Assembly: GCA_947177365.1 (NCBI GenBank)
Contig: CAMWUD010000002.1
Coordinates: 1-37,752 of the forward strand
Origin: an uncultured Porphyromonadaceae bacterium
Lineage (GTDB): Bacteria > Bacteroidota > Bacteroidia > Bacteroidales > Muribaculaceae
DNA length: 37,752 nucleotides
Direction of reading: 5' to 3'
In this document: one piece after another, positions 7,551 through 16,621 of the stretch
How the letters are laid out: each line of letters starts with the position of its first letter
Numbering within the stretch: position 1 is the first letter of the stretch
The notes under the pieces: generated by a model
Database searches by the model: none
Seen by the model: only the letters and a program-made list of their open reading frames with translations
What the model was told of the DNA's origin: nothing
Translations under genes and position numbers: made by a program

Positions 7551-8174
7551 TTATTCTTCAGTGTACATATCAACGAGTGTCTGCAGTCCGCCGTTATAGC
7601 CGTTGCCTACAGCTTCAAACTCCCATTCACCGTCATCATTGATTACGAATCGGGCTGCAACCAGAGCATCTTCCGATTTATAATCCTTGCTGAGTTCGTA
7701 GAAACATAAGGCATCGCCGGACTCCTCGTCAAAGACTGTGATTCTTGCGTTTTCAACTTCGCCAAAGGTCTCTACGTCATCATCGTTGGGAACGTAGACA
7801 GTGGCGGAAATTGCCACTTCCTGTACTTCGGGAGCAATCTTGCTCAGACAGATGTTGATAGTCTCGATACCTCCGGTCAACTCGTCTTTTGCTCCGAGGA
7901 CAGCACCATCGGCACTCATCGGACGAGTTTTTTCAAGATAGTTTTTCTTGTTTCCGAATTTGGCACGGTCGAATGCTTCGGTGCGATTGGCAGAGTTGTA
8001 GAATACGAAACCTTCATCGTTGACAATGGTTCCGTCGATGTTCAGCAACCATGCCTGCGCATCCAGATCGCCTTTCTGCCATGTCAGTTCCACACGTATA
8101 TTGTCAAGTCCCAGGTTCTTCGTTAGCGCGAATCTATCGCCGCCATCGAGTTTTTTAAGTTCGAATCTGCTCAT
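7551..8174 (-). CDS. TerD-family protein 2 (diverged)
   Basis: A 207-residue TerD-domain protein (tellurium-resistance/stress family, cytoplasmic, usually calcium-binding beta-sandwich). Recognisable parts are the opening strands RFELKK and RFALTKN, the core VELTWQKGDLDAQAWLLN, GFVFYNSANRTEAFDRAKFG, INICLSKI, VAISATVYV and the C-terminal WEFEAVGNGYNGGLQTLV. In canonical TerD an acidic loop (GEGDDE) helps bind calcium. Here that place reads KDELTGGIET, so calcium binding may be weakened or lost. It is a paralogue of the gene just upstream, with an 8-base gap. Confidence 0.88.
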   Translation of the reverse strand: MSRFELKKLDGGDRFALTKNLGLDNIRVELTWQKGDLDAQAWLLNIDGTIVNDEGFVFYNSANRTEAFDRAKFGNKKNYLEKTRPMSADGAVLGAKDELTGGIETINICLSKIAPEVQEVAISATVYVPNDDDVETFGEVENARITVFDEESGDALCFYELSKDYKSEDALVAARFVINDDGEWEFEAVGNGYNGGLQTLVDMYTEE

Positions 8175-8182
8175 GGCCAGTA

Positions 8183-8821
8183 TTATTGATACATGTCGAC
8201 AAGAGTCTGAAGTCCGCCATCATAGCCTTTGCCGATAGCCTCGAACTCCCAGTCGCCTTCTTCGTTAAGCACGAGTGCTCCGGCAACAACGGCAGTCTCT
8301 GACGAGAAATGCTCCTTCAGGTTATAGGAACACAGCTCCTCGCCGGTTTCTTCATTGGAGATTACAATCTGGGGGTCGCGGACGTCCTTGAAGGTAGTTT
8401 TTTTGCCGCCTTCATTATAGATGGTGACGCAGAATACAATTTCTGTTACCTCAGGGCGAACTTTGGAGAGATCGACGTGCATGGTTTCACCGGCTTCGTC
8501 GTTGCCGCTTTCATCATCGCCCTCGCCCAGGTCATCGGCGGAGCCGACTACAGAGCCGTCGAAGCTGACGGGAACGGTGTTGTCCCGCCAGTTCTTTTTG
8601 CTTCCGTATTTTGCGCGGTCATATGCTTCGGAGCGGTTATTGGACTTATAATAGACGAAGTCGGCATCTTCGGAGATCACGCCGTCGTCGTTCAGCAGAA
8701 ACGCTGACGCATCAAGGTCGGCACCCGATTTCCAGTTGAGGTCGACTTGGATTGCAGAAAGTTCGTCACCCTTGCCGAGTGAAAACTTCTCACCTTTTGA
8801 AAGGTCAAATTTTTTTGCCAT
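8183..8821 (-). CDS. TerD-family protein 1 (canonical)
   Basis: A 212-residue TerD-domain protein. It opens with two strand motifs, KFDLSKG (4-10) and KFSLGKG (13-19). It then shows the family core VDLNWKSGADLDASAFLLND, FVYYKSNNRSEAYDRAKYG, an acidic GEGDDESGND loop that fits calcium coordination, MHVDLSKVRPEV, IVFCVTIY and the C-terminal WEFEAIGKGYDGGLQTLVDMY. TerD proteins are linked to tellurite, phage and envelope stress in other bacteria. TerC, TerB and the usual Ter enzymes are absent here. Its partners in this operon are cytoskeleton-like ATPases and GTPases. Confidence 0.92.
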   Translation of the reverse strand: MAKKFDLSKGEKFSLGKGDELSAIQVDLNWKSGADLDASAFLLNDDGVISEDADFVYYKSNNRSEAYDRAKYGSKKNWRDNTVPVSFDGSVVGSADDLGEGDDESGNDEAGETMHVDLSKVRPEVTEIVFCVTIYNEGGKKTTFKDVRDPQIVISNEETGEELCSYNLKEHFSSETAVVAGALVLNEEGDWEFEAIGKGYDGGLQTLVDMYQ

Positions 8822-8840
8822 GGTTTATTGTATTATGTTA

Positions 8841-10664
8841 TTAGATTTTTCTGTATTCAGCAAGCAGCTTTTTGTATTCAGCCGCATTTACACCGGCGCT
8901 TTCGCATAATCCGATAAAATCCTGGATTTCCTTGATTATACGGTTTATTTGTTCTCTGTTTTTCGTCTTGCGGTATTCGTCAATGCCGGATTGACGCAAG
9001 CGGACTCCTTTTTGAGTGCGGATAATCTCAGTCAGGATTCTTGCCTGAGTGTGATTTTGCTGTTCTCTATACCAGTCGCGGGCCTCTTTGAGTTTGCCTT
9101 GTTGCAGAAGGGTCCGGACGTTGTCTGGGTCTGTTCCTGAGTTAAGATTCTTTACAGCCTCATTCGCCTGCTTATGAATCCGGCCACCGATAGTACGCCA
9201 GTCTCCTTTACCTCCGGCAGCTGATGAAACCCATACCCACTTGCCATTGGGGTGGATGTCTCCATCCTTGTGTTTCTGTCTGGCAGGCTTGGGCTCCTCA
9301 TAGACAATCAGAGAAAGTTCTTTTTCTATTGATGCAATGAGAGCGTCAGCTCCGTTTTCTTTTTTTACGGTGTCCAGAAACTTATTCAGAGTGGTTCGTG
9401 CATCCGAAGAATTGCCGGAACGGATTTTCCCTTTCGCAGCGGCCTTGACTTCGCGCCACTGTCTTTCAAGAGCCTTGATTGCATCGTGATTGACTACCTG
9501 CTCCGGCATTTCAACAATTGTTTTGTTGTCGCTTACAGGAGCAGCAGTCATGATGTCCGGTATCTCAGGCACGATTAAATCCGCTTCTGCCGGCGGGATA
9601 ACTTCAGCAATAAGCAGGCTCATGGTGTTGTTGCGGAGCTTTTTGTCGGTTCTTATGGTTCTGGAGAACCCAGGACTGAGATTCCGCTCGAAATACGAAT
9701 TTCCGGCGGCATTGCCACGCAATAGCAAAAGCACACCCTCGCGATTTGCAATGTCGTTGTCTCTGAGAAATCGATCTAAAGATTCCCTTAATGAAACGCT
9801 GTCCGGGCTTTGGATGCAATCAATGGTGCTGCGGTTCAGACTGTAATGATACGTTCCACCGTCGGAGAGTGTCACCATGCCATTGACAAGCGGCTGGGAT
9901 GAACAGAGAAAGTCGGAAGCAAGCTTGTCGAGGGTATTCTCTTCGTTATCCCTTGGCAACCATTGGTTCTGATAGATGACGCTTTTCCAGATCATATCCT
10001 TGACATAGTCCTTCCGGGGGTCTATGCCTAAATTCTCATAGCATTGCACCACGGGCCCGGAGCCGTCATTTACATTAAAAAGCGAAAGAGTCAGATCGGC
10101 GCCTTCTGTCCATGCGACAAGCACGTTGTCACAGGCACATTCTTTTGACAACGACTCGCGTATGAATCTGCCTATGTATCGGTCGTATTCCACAACCTTG
10201 ACACGATTATAGCCACTGTCCTTGAAAAGCTCCTGAAGCAGAACGCGTTCATTGGGTCTGATGTCCGACTCGCATGCAATTACAAGAGGAACATTGGCAC
10301 GGTTGTCGCTCAAAGAGCCATAGCGGTTGAAGAGCACAAGGCGGAAAAAATCCGAGAATATCAATTCCGAGGCATCAAGCAGGAGATTCCTGATTGGTCT
10401 GGTCTGTCCGCCGATTGTGTAGGTGCTGTCTTCGACTATTCGTTTAAAATAATTGTCGAATGCGTTTGAGGTCCCGGCATGGGCGGCACGCAGGGCGTCT
10501 TCGCCTACTACTATGCCGGTATCCGAACAGTAAAAAGCCAACGGAGCCGGCCAATTGCCGCCAGGCATTGGCAATAGTCTGTTCTCACCGTCGCGTTGCC
10601 AGTATTCATAGGATACGCGGCGGTGAGATATCGAGATTATTATTTTGTAACTGTCTCCGGTCAT
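8841..10664 (-). CDS. Hsp70/actin-fold protein with degenerate nucleotide motifs
   Basis: A 607-residue cytoplasmic protein. Residues 1-350 follow an Hsp70-like nucleotide-binding layout: a leading hairpin (YKIIISISHRRVSYEYW), a segment like the Hsp70 VAF...VG region (APLAFYCSDTGIVVGEDAL, 40-58), and a strand pair where phosphate-2 should be (VLVAWTEGADLTLSLF, 181-196). The glycine-rich loops that hold ATP phosphates are missing at both places, so it is probably not an ATPase. Residues 390-455 and 500-607 are charged helices, separated by an unusual motif HPNGKWVWVSSAAGGKGDWR (471-490). Its start overlaps the stop of the large ATPase gene (ATGA), implying coupled synthesis and perhaps a heteromer. 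The fold call is by eye. Confidence 0.6.
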   Translation of the reverse strand: MTGDSYKIIISISHRRVSYEYWQRDGENRLLPMPGGNWPAPLAFYCSDTGIVVGEDALRAAHAGTSNAFDNYFKRIVEDSTYTIGGQTRPIRNLLLDASELIFSDFFRLVLFNRYGSLSDNRANVPLVIACESDIRPNERVLLQELFKDSGYNRVKVVEYDRYIGRFIRESLSKECACDNVLVAWTEGADLTLSLFNVNDGSGPVVQCYENLGIDPRKDYVKDMIWKSVIYQNQWLPRDNEENTLDKLASDFLCSSQPLVNGMVTLSDGGTYHYSLNRSTIDCIQSPDSVSLRESLDRFLRDNDIANREGVLLLLRGNAAGNSYFERNLSPGFSRTIRTDKKLRNNTMSLLIAEVIPPAEADLIVPEIPDIMTAAPVSDNKTIVEMPEQVVNHDAIKALERQWREVKAAAKGKIRSGNSSDARTTLNKFLDTVKKENGADALIASIEKELSLIVYEEPKPARQKHKDGDIHPNGKWVWVSSAAGGKGDWRTIGGRIHKQANEAVKNLNSGTDPDNVRTLLQQGKLKEARDWYREQQNHTQARILTEIIRTQKGVRLRQSGIDEYRKTKNREQINRIIKEIQDFIGLCESAGVNAAEYKKLLAEYRKI

Positions 10665-13600
10665 TTCAGCATGTCCAACAAAGTTTTGTCATAAAATTTC
10701 ATGCCTTCAAGGATTATCACCGGGGCTACAAAACTGAAAGCTTTGCCTCCTTGCTGAGACTCCCTGACGGCGGCACGGAACTCCGGCATATTCTGCACAT
10801 ATCCTGAAATGCTCATTTCCCGACAGGCTGCTTCAAGCATGGCCGGGTTTACCTGCCATCCGAACAATTGACGCGCTGCCGAATAGAAGAAACCACAGAA
10901 TTCGGTGAATTTGTCTGCTTGCGGCCGGTTGTTGTCTGTACGCAGTCTGATTCCAATCTGTTCGAGCATGGCGGGTGTTATGGAATTTGTAAACTCAATA
11001 GGCCGTGCGATGTTGTCGTTGCCTGTGAGTTCGAATCCGGACTCGCCGATTATCTCTGACGGCTGCTGATTGCGGGGGCGCTGCAGGATGGTATCGCCCT
11101 TGGCCAGACCCTTCGACACCTCATATTTGATACTTGTGTCGTGAAGCTGCGGCAACTTGATCTGTTGCCAGCCGGCCAAAGTCTCTTTCATATGTTTTTC
11201 GCCATATCCCATCACGAACATCTGACCATAGTATTGCTTTGCGGCTTCGGAATTGATTGTGTCGAGCCACTGGAAGAGGCGGGAGCCCTTGCCGGCGAAT
11301 GTCACGCGTACGTTCGGTTTATTGCGTGACGGCCATTCGGTTTCGGGTGTCTTGTTCAAGTCGTCGATAAGCTTATGCGCCACCTGTCCGGCATAGTACA
11401 TGAGCAGACCGGTCACATACATGTTGACACACATCAGCTGAGGGCAGTCGGCTGCTATTCGCTGATAAAACTTTTCCAGCTGATTGTCGTCAAGGCGATT
11501 GACTATCTGGTCGAAGAAGTATGGCGCAGTGTGCTCATTGTAGGTGTCATTGCCGAAATTCAGCCCTACCATTTTGATATGGAACTCGGCGCAGATTGAA
11601 TTGAGAACATTTTTAAACTCAGGGAATCGCGACACAGACTGAGACACGCGCTGGGCGGCAAAACGCAGTGAGTTCTGTTTAATCATGGTAATGCCGCCTC
11701 TAAGATAAAACAGGGCAGAGATGTCGGTGGTACTTCCTCCTACGTCAAAGCAGAGATTCAGAACATTTGCCTCGGTACCATACTTCACGGAAATGAAATT
11801 GGCCACCGCTTCCGCCTCGGAAAGACTCGCATTGGATCTGGCATTGGCCATGGTGTACATAGGTTCCGGGTCGTAGGAAACCTCTTTGTCGGGATTGTCC
11901 GGCATAAAATCTTCCGCAGCTGTCGCGGATGGGACATGTGCCGGTTCTTCAGCAGAGGCGCCGAAAGCCGAATCTTCGCCGAATGTGTTCTGGCCGCCGA
12001 ATCCGCCGCCGAATCCGCCGCCGAATCCGCCGTTGCCATTGCCACCGAATCCGCCACCGAATCCGCTATTGCCATTTCCACCGAATCCCCCACCGAATCC
12101 ATTGTCGGCATCCGCTGAGGACTGACCGGTGGCTCCAAAGGCTCCGTTACCGATGTTTGCGCCTAACTGGCCGTTGCCAGTATACCGGCTGATGTTCAGC
12201 TCATATCTATCGCCATTCTCTTTAAGAACGGGAACCACATTTTTTATACTGTCCCAGATGGTCTGGTATGAATAAAGCAGCTGCCCGGCCATGGCCGACG
12301 GATATGACCACTTGATGCTTTCCGGCACAAAACCGTCGGCAAACAAGGTGGCATATACCTGAAGCATGAGTGTCCGCAGGAATGCGCTCTTGTAGGCTTT
12401 GTCATCGTCGGTATCCTCCCATTTCATGTTATGGATCTGCGTTACTTCTCCCACGCCGTTCGGATATCGCAGTGTGATTTTGTTCTTCTCTGAATTGGCG
12501 AAAGGCAGGTTGTCGGAGAAACTGGGGAAACCGCCAACTACCTCTTTCTCGTTTCTCATTTTAAGAGATTCTCCGGGTTTGAGCGCTGGCAGGCGCCGGT
12601 TGTCGTGGATTGTCAGTACACTCTTTATGGCGTTTGACATTACTGACGAACCCGCTCCCTGGAAGAAAAACACCTGGTTTTCCCTGGGTACAAGAGGTTT
12701 TCCGGGAAGCTCGTTCCCAAGAAGCGAGACTCGCTGGTTTCTGAAGATAAACCCTTGTTCCTGTGTGTTGTCGCTTGAATAGGCAATAGATGTGTTGGTA
12801 CTTCCGAAGTCAATGCCTAAACGGACAGGATTGAGCGATGAATGGGAGCCGGGGCGCATCCAGTCATGCGGCAGTCCGCTGTTTATTGCCGAACTGTAAT
12901 TTATCAGAAGGTAGCCCCCTTCTTTGTCGGTAGGGGAAAGCAGTCGCACTCCTTTGAACGGTTTGTCGGAACGATATATCTCGTATTTGTACGGATTGTC
13001 GGCGACTGCTTCATCGGATATTACCATCAGTTCCGACTTCACTACGTTTTCGGGTGCGACAATGCGTCCGTTCTCGCTCAGAAACACCGGTGCCTGTTCT
13101 TTGTCAACGATAATGCGGAAATAGTCGCCCTGCATGTCGCCGACGAACGGGAAGGCACGGTACGACGAGCTTGTCCCGTAATGCGGAAGTTCGTTGTACA
13201 TGAAGTAGGCATCCCATTGCCGGGAGATGAAATTCGGCCAGATAAGGATGTCCTTGTTCATGATTTCACAGTCAGATGTATATACTTTCTTGAACTGTCG
13301 GCGTATGCCGGAATCGGTGACAAGTGTAAGTACGACTTCAAGGTTGCCGCTGCGTACCATCGGGTCATACGTGGCTTTAAGTGTGGAAGCGATGGCGCTT
13401 GACGAGCCGGACATGCCCACAAGTGCCGCTACGTTCTTGCCGAATACGTTTAATCCCTGTGCACTCAGCGGGAGTGCGAAGTATGCCTTGTCCTGCATTC
13501 CTTTCACATCTGCGGTCAGAACCAGAATAGGCAGATTCACCATGTCGGCGGGACTGACATTCAGATTAAGCTTGGCAATACGCGCAGAGTCGTCGAGCAA

Positions 13601-14572
13601 TAGATTCTTTGGGTCGAACTCCACTCCGCCATTCATCTCATTTTCTGAAATGATGCCTTCGACGCCATTGAGAATATCCTTATGGCAGAACAATTTTTCA
13701 AACGGGCCTCCGAACGCCGCGCTTACAGGCGGAGTGCTGCCGATGGAAAGAGCTATGCCGTCGCGCTCGGCACGTTCTGCAATTTCCTCCTTCCACTTGC
13801 TCAGCAGAGTGCGGATTGAAGTATAGTTGACTCCTTCGCCGTCGGGAAGTGCCTTATAGTAGTCTTCCGCATTGCCGAGTCCATTCAGGATATGGCTGAC
13901 ATAAGCATGCAGGGTGGCAATCTGCATAGGCTTCATCGACGATTTGAGAGGGTCGATGAACTTACCGGTTACAACATCAATCCAAGGCAGTTCGTCGTCG
14001 GATTCGCATTTATAACCGGAGGATGTGAACAGCAGTGATTCGGGCGCAGTGGCTCCTACTACCGTTTTTCGGTATTTTATTACGTTTATAAACGGAGTCG
14101 CAGTCTGGTTGTCGGTGAGATTCTGGTCGCACCAGCGGTTCCTGCGGCGGAGCAGCATATTTCCGAATGCGCCTTTTGGCTCGTAGATGTTCTCTGTCTT
14201 GGCTGCTTCTTTGCCGTCGCTGTACGAAAGTTCGATTTTTCTTACGCTGATATGGGCATAGTCCAGAGCCATGCAGGCTATAAGTCCGCGCCATTCGTCA
14301 ACCAGCTGTGTGTAATAGCCTACGAGATTGTTTGCAGCATTGACGCTGCCACTTGTGGCTACATGGTCGATAGCGGTCTTGAACAGGTCGACACGGGCGA
14401 ATGCCGTGGGAATGCCTGAGACAAGTTGTCCGACATTAGTCTTTTTGCTTAATTGCGGTGTGATTATGTTTTTGATGAATACAGTGGTATTGCCAAGCTG
14501 GGACCAGTTGTCGAGTGAACCGGAGGGAATGGCAGATGTATTCACATCAATAGTGAGCGGTTTGTTGGCCAT
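10661..14572 (-). CDS. Giant actin/Hsp70-fold ATPase with internal Gly-Phe repeat insert
   Basis: A 1303-residue protein without signal peptide or membrane helix. Residues 1-580 form a large N-terminal region I cannot assign. An actin/Hsp70-type ATPase starts at about 582: phosphate-1 loop GIDFGSTNTS (586-595), SYPSAM near 757-761, and phosphate-2 CFDVGGSTTDIS (941-952). Between these loops lies a low-complexity insert, roughly 808-875, built from GFGGGFGGNGN-type units, which should be disordered. The ATPase continues to the C-terminus (VTFAGKGSRLFQWL; AFSFVAPVIILEG). The DNA under the insert, about 11,990-12,100, is a short tandem repeat. The gene follows the tubulin-like gene by 2 bases and overlaps the next by 4. 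I infer an ATP-driven scaffold or filament partner. Confidence 0.72.
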   Translation of the reverse strand: MANKPLTIDVNTSAIPSGSLDNWSQLGNTTVFIKNIITPQLSKKTNVGQLVSGIPTAFARVDLFKTAIDHVATSGSVNAANNLVGYYTQLVDEWRGLIACMALDYAHISVRKIELSYSDGKEAAKTENIYEPKGAFGNMLLRRRNRWCDQNLTDNQTATPFINVIKYRKTVVGATAPESLLFTSSGYKCESDDELPWIDVVTGKFIDPLKSSMKPMQIATLHAYVSHILNGLGNAEDYYKALPDGEGVNYTSIRTLLSKWKEEIAERAERDGIALSIGSTPPVSAAFGGPFEKLFCHKDILNGVEGIISENEMNGGVEFDPKNLLLDDSARIAKLNLNVSPADMVNLPILVLTADVKGMQDKAYFALPLSAQGLNVFGKNVAALVGMSGSSSAIASTLKATYDPMVRSGNLEVVLTLVTDSGIRRQFKKVYTSDCEIMNKDILIWPNFISRQWDAYFMYNELPHYGTSSSYRAFPFVGDMQGDYFRIIVDKEQAPVFLSENGRIVAPENVVKSELMVISDEAVADNPYKYEIYRSDKPFKGVRLLSPTDKEGGYLLINYSSAINSGLPHDWMRPGSHSSLNPVRLGIDFGSTNTSIAYSSDNTQEQGFIFRNQRVSLLGNELPGKPLVPRENQVFFFQGAGSSVMSNAIKSVLTIHDNRRLPALKPGESLKMRNEKEVVGGFPSFSDNLPFANSEKNKITLRYPNGVGEVTQIHNMKWEDTDDDKAYKSAFLRTLMLQVYATLFADGFVPESIKWSYPSAMAGQLLYSYQTIWDSIKNVVPVLKENGDRYELNISRYTGNGQLGANIGNGAFGATGQSSADADNGFGGGFGGNGNSGFGGGFGGNGNGGFGGGFGGGFGGQNTFGEDSAFGASAEEPAHVPSATAAEDFMPDNPDKEVSYDPEPMYTMANARSNASLSEAEAVANFISVKYGTEANVLNLCFDVGGSTTDISALFYLRGGITMIKQNSLRFAAQRVSQSVSRFPEFKNVLNSICAEFHIKMVGLNFGNDTYNEHTAPYFFDQIVNRLDDNQLEKFYQRIAADCPQLMCVNMYVTGLLMYYAGQVAHKLIDDLNKTPETEWPSRNKPNVRVTFAGKGSRLFQWLDTINSEAAKQYYGQMFVMGYGEKHMKETLAGWQQIKLPQLHDTSIKYEVSKGLAKGDTILQRPRNQQPSEIIGESGFELTGNDNIARPIEFTNSITPAMLEQIGIRLRTDNNRPQADKFTEFCGFFYSAARQLFGWQVNPAMLEAACREMSISGYVQNMPEFRAAVRESQQGGKAFSFVAPVIILEGMKFYDKTLLDMLK

Positions 14573-14574
14573 AG

Positions 14575-16245
14575 TTATTCGTTGAAGTGCTGAGCGATAG
14601 TCACAGCGTTATACATCTGTGCGAGGAACTCCTCTTTCAGAGTTGTCGCCTGAGCTTCGACAGGGAGTGTGTCATCGCTTTTGAGAAGGCTTATCAGTGT
14701 ATTGAATCGCCGGTCGGCGGCGGAGTTGAAGACTGCGACTCCGGTTTTGTCCCAATGGTGAGCCTCGTCGTCGAATACTGTTCCCGGGTCTATGTTGTGC
14801 AGACCGTTTATATCTGTGATGAAGGCATCAGGGGAAAAGATGAATTTTCCGGCACCTACGGATTTGAAAATCTGATATATCCAGCCGAATACCACATTGC
14901 TTTTTACAAACTTGTATCCGAATTCCTTCAGATATTCATCGATTTCGGCGCACTGTGCATCCGACAATTCGTTGAAATTGCTGAACTTGGCAGAGTCAAG
15001 ATAGTTAAGCAACTGTGCGGTGCCGCACACTCCTTCATGTGCACCTTCGAACTTCGACAGAATGATGTGCGCAAGCGAAAGCAGGGCACCGAGCTTGTTC
15101 TCGAACACTTCACCGCGTTCCGCGCCCACAAAGCTCGCGCCGGACAGCTGCATGTTCCCATTGTCATCAACCGCCACCGTCCTGAAATCATATTCGGCAT
15201 CTCCGATTTGTTCGAGTTTCGCGCGGTCCTCATTAAAGAAGTCGTATGCGGCAACAGCACACATCAGCTCGGCCACATGGCAGTCGTTGCGCTGTTCATG
15301 GCCACCCGTGACAACGTTTCCTTCCTGACCGTCGGAGTAATTGATTTTCAGACTGCTCGGCCAGCCGATATGATACATTCGCTTGTATGTTTTCTTGACC
15401 GTAGTGTCATCGTTATAGAAACTGAGCGCGGCCTGAGAGTTAAGAGCGAAATTATTGGCGTCGGCTATGATTTTATCAGATGCAAGCTGGTCGTCGGCCG
15501 GTGTTTTGAACGTAAAGTAATCGGTAAGAAGAGTGGAGCCGAACAGAACCTTTTTTAGATTCAATTCGTTATTTCCGCCGGTAAGAATTTTCAGAGCCTC
15601 GCTTATGGCAATCGGCACTACTGGAATCGAGGAAGCTCCGGTGCCACCGAAAACACTGCCGAAAACAAACACTCGCGAGTTTGCCGCGTGCTTGTTGAGC
15701 AGTTCGAGATATTTGGCGAGCTCTTTTTCCTGCGTCTTGACCGTCTCGCCACCTTTCTTTGCATTTATGGCCGCTTCGATGATGCCATGATACATGAGCA
15801 TGGAACCAAGATGTGTCTGTGCCCTGTATCCGTGGTCAAGCTTGAATTGCTGTACCGAATCTTTTTCGAATAGCAGGTCTGACAAATCCTGATTGTCCTG
15901 ACGCTGTTCGTCTGAAAGATTCTTGGTGGCGGCAAGGGCGTGCAGCGTCATCCGGCTTGGAGTGGAGTAGTCGGTGAAGAAGCGGTAGAGCTTCAGTTTG
16001 GCTGAGAAAAAGGTGTTGCTTCGCTGTTCGCCTCCCTGATTTGAGGCATCGTTTGTCTTTACTTTGTTGTATAGCTCGATAAGGCTTTCGACTCTGTCCT
16101 TGTTGCCGTTGTTCTGGTCAGTGTCGAGTGTCAGGACCTCAATGGTCTGGTTGTCGAAGAGTCCGGCAGCACACAGATGCACAAAGGCTTCGAGACACCG
16201 CATTCCGGTACCTCCGATAGCAATCAGAAATAGTTTGTCGTCCAT
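14575..16245 (-). CDS. Tubulin/FtsZ-like GTPase (Tubulin_2-type)
   Basis: This 556-residue protein looks like a member of the divergent tubulin-like family (PF13809 type). It begins with a strand and glycine loop, LFLIAIGGTGMR (5-16), continues with VLTLDTDQNN (38-46), and has the tubulin T4-like signature FGGTGASSIPV (199-209) after a strand VFVFGSV. Canonical tubulins and FtsZ read GGGTG(S/T)G, so this loop is close but not identical. A C-terminal extension of more than 250 residues lacks recognisable motifs. A published survey by Makarova and Koonin linked divergent FtsZ-like families to VWA proteins and proposed membrane remodelling, and this operon also has a VWA-like protein upstream. 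There is no signal peptide, so it should be cytoplasmic. Confidence 0.75.
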   Translation of the reverse strand: MDDKLFLIAIGGTGMRCLEAFVHLCAAGLFDNQTIEVLTLDTDQNNGNKDRVESLIELYNKVKTNDASNQGGEQRSNTFFSAKLKLYRFFTDYSTPSRMTLHALAATKNLSDEQRQDNQDLSDLLFEKDSVQQFKLDHGYRAQTHLGSMLMYHGIIEAAINAKKGGETVKTQEKELAKYLELLNKHAANSRVFVFGSVFGGTGASSIPVVPIAISEALKILTGGNNELNLKKVLFGSTLLTDYFTFKTPADDQLASDKIIADANNFALNSQAALSFYNDDTTVKKTYKRMYHIGWPSSLKINYSDGQEGNVVTGGHEQRNDCHVAELMCAVAAYDFFNEDRAKLEQIGDAEYDFRTVAVDDNGNMQLSGASFVGAERGEVFENKLGALLSLAHIILSKFEGAHEGVCGTAQLLNYLDSAKFSNFNELSDAQCAEIDEYLKEFGYKFVKSNVVFGWIYQIFKSVGAGKFIFSPDAFITDINGLHNIDPGTVFDDEAHHWDKTGVAVFNSAADRRFNTLISLLKSDDTLPVEAQATTLKEEFLAQMYNAVTIAQHFNE

Positions 16246-16263
16246 TGATTGTGCTTTGAGTAA

Positions 16264-16605
16264 TTAGAACCAGGTTCCGACTTTTGAATTCGGGAACATC
16301 TTGCTGACGAGGAATCCGATGAAGATGAACAGCAGAACGCATACACCGGCGGCTATGCCCGAGTGCATGAAATATGCGCTTTGATTGCTCGGTACACTGA
16401 TGCCGCTTCCGATGATGAAGTTGATGATGAATCCCACGACACCGGCAGTGATGCACAGTATCCAGAAGCAGACTCTCCGTTTGGTGGTTCCGGGGTTGTT
16501 GGGTTTGAACAGAATGAGGTTTGAGATTATCACGGCAAGCAGAAATGCCACCACCATGACTACGATTGCCCACATATAGGCTGATGTGATTGATACTTGT
16601 TCCAT
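16264..16605 (-). CDS. Small three-helix inner-membrane protein
   Basis: A 113-residue protein with three hydrophobic helices at about 10-32, 46-66 and 83-104, separated by a basic loop (PNNPGTTKRR) and a small polar loop (GISVPSNQSAYF). I do not recognise a family. It lies between the VWA-like membrane protein (16-base gap) and the tubulin-like gene (18-base gap). It could be the membrane anchor for the cytoplasmic components. That role is inferred from context only. Confidence 0.72.
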   Translation of the reverse strand: MEQVSITSAYMWAIVVMVVAFLLAVIISNLILFKPNNPGTTKRRVCFWILCITAGVVGFIINFIIGSGISVPSNQSAYFMHSGIAAGVCVLLFIFIGFLVSKMFPNSKVGTWF

Positions 16606-16621
16606 TGTATATAGTTTCGAT

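Noticed and set aside
11990-12105. Repeat array considered as CRISPR
   Set aside because: The units are short, variable and in frame within a coding sequence; there are no spacers of constant length and no cas genes.
11886-12125. Plus-strand reading frames rich in Pro-Pro-Asn opposite the Gly-Phe insert
   Set aside because: They are the antisense image of the Gly-rich repeat in the large ATPase gene and have no start signals or homology.
14587-15558. 323-codon open frame on the plus strand
   Set aside because: It lies wholly antisense to the tubulin-like gene, whose motifs are clear, and its product has no recognisable domain.
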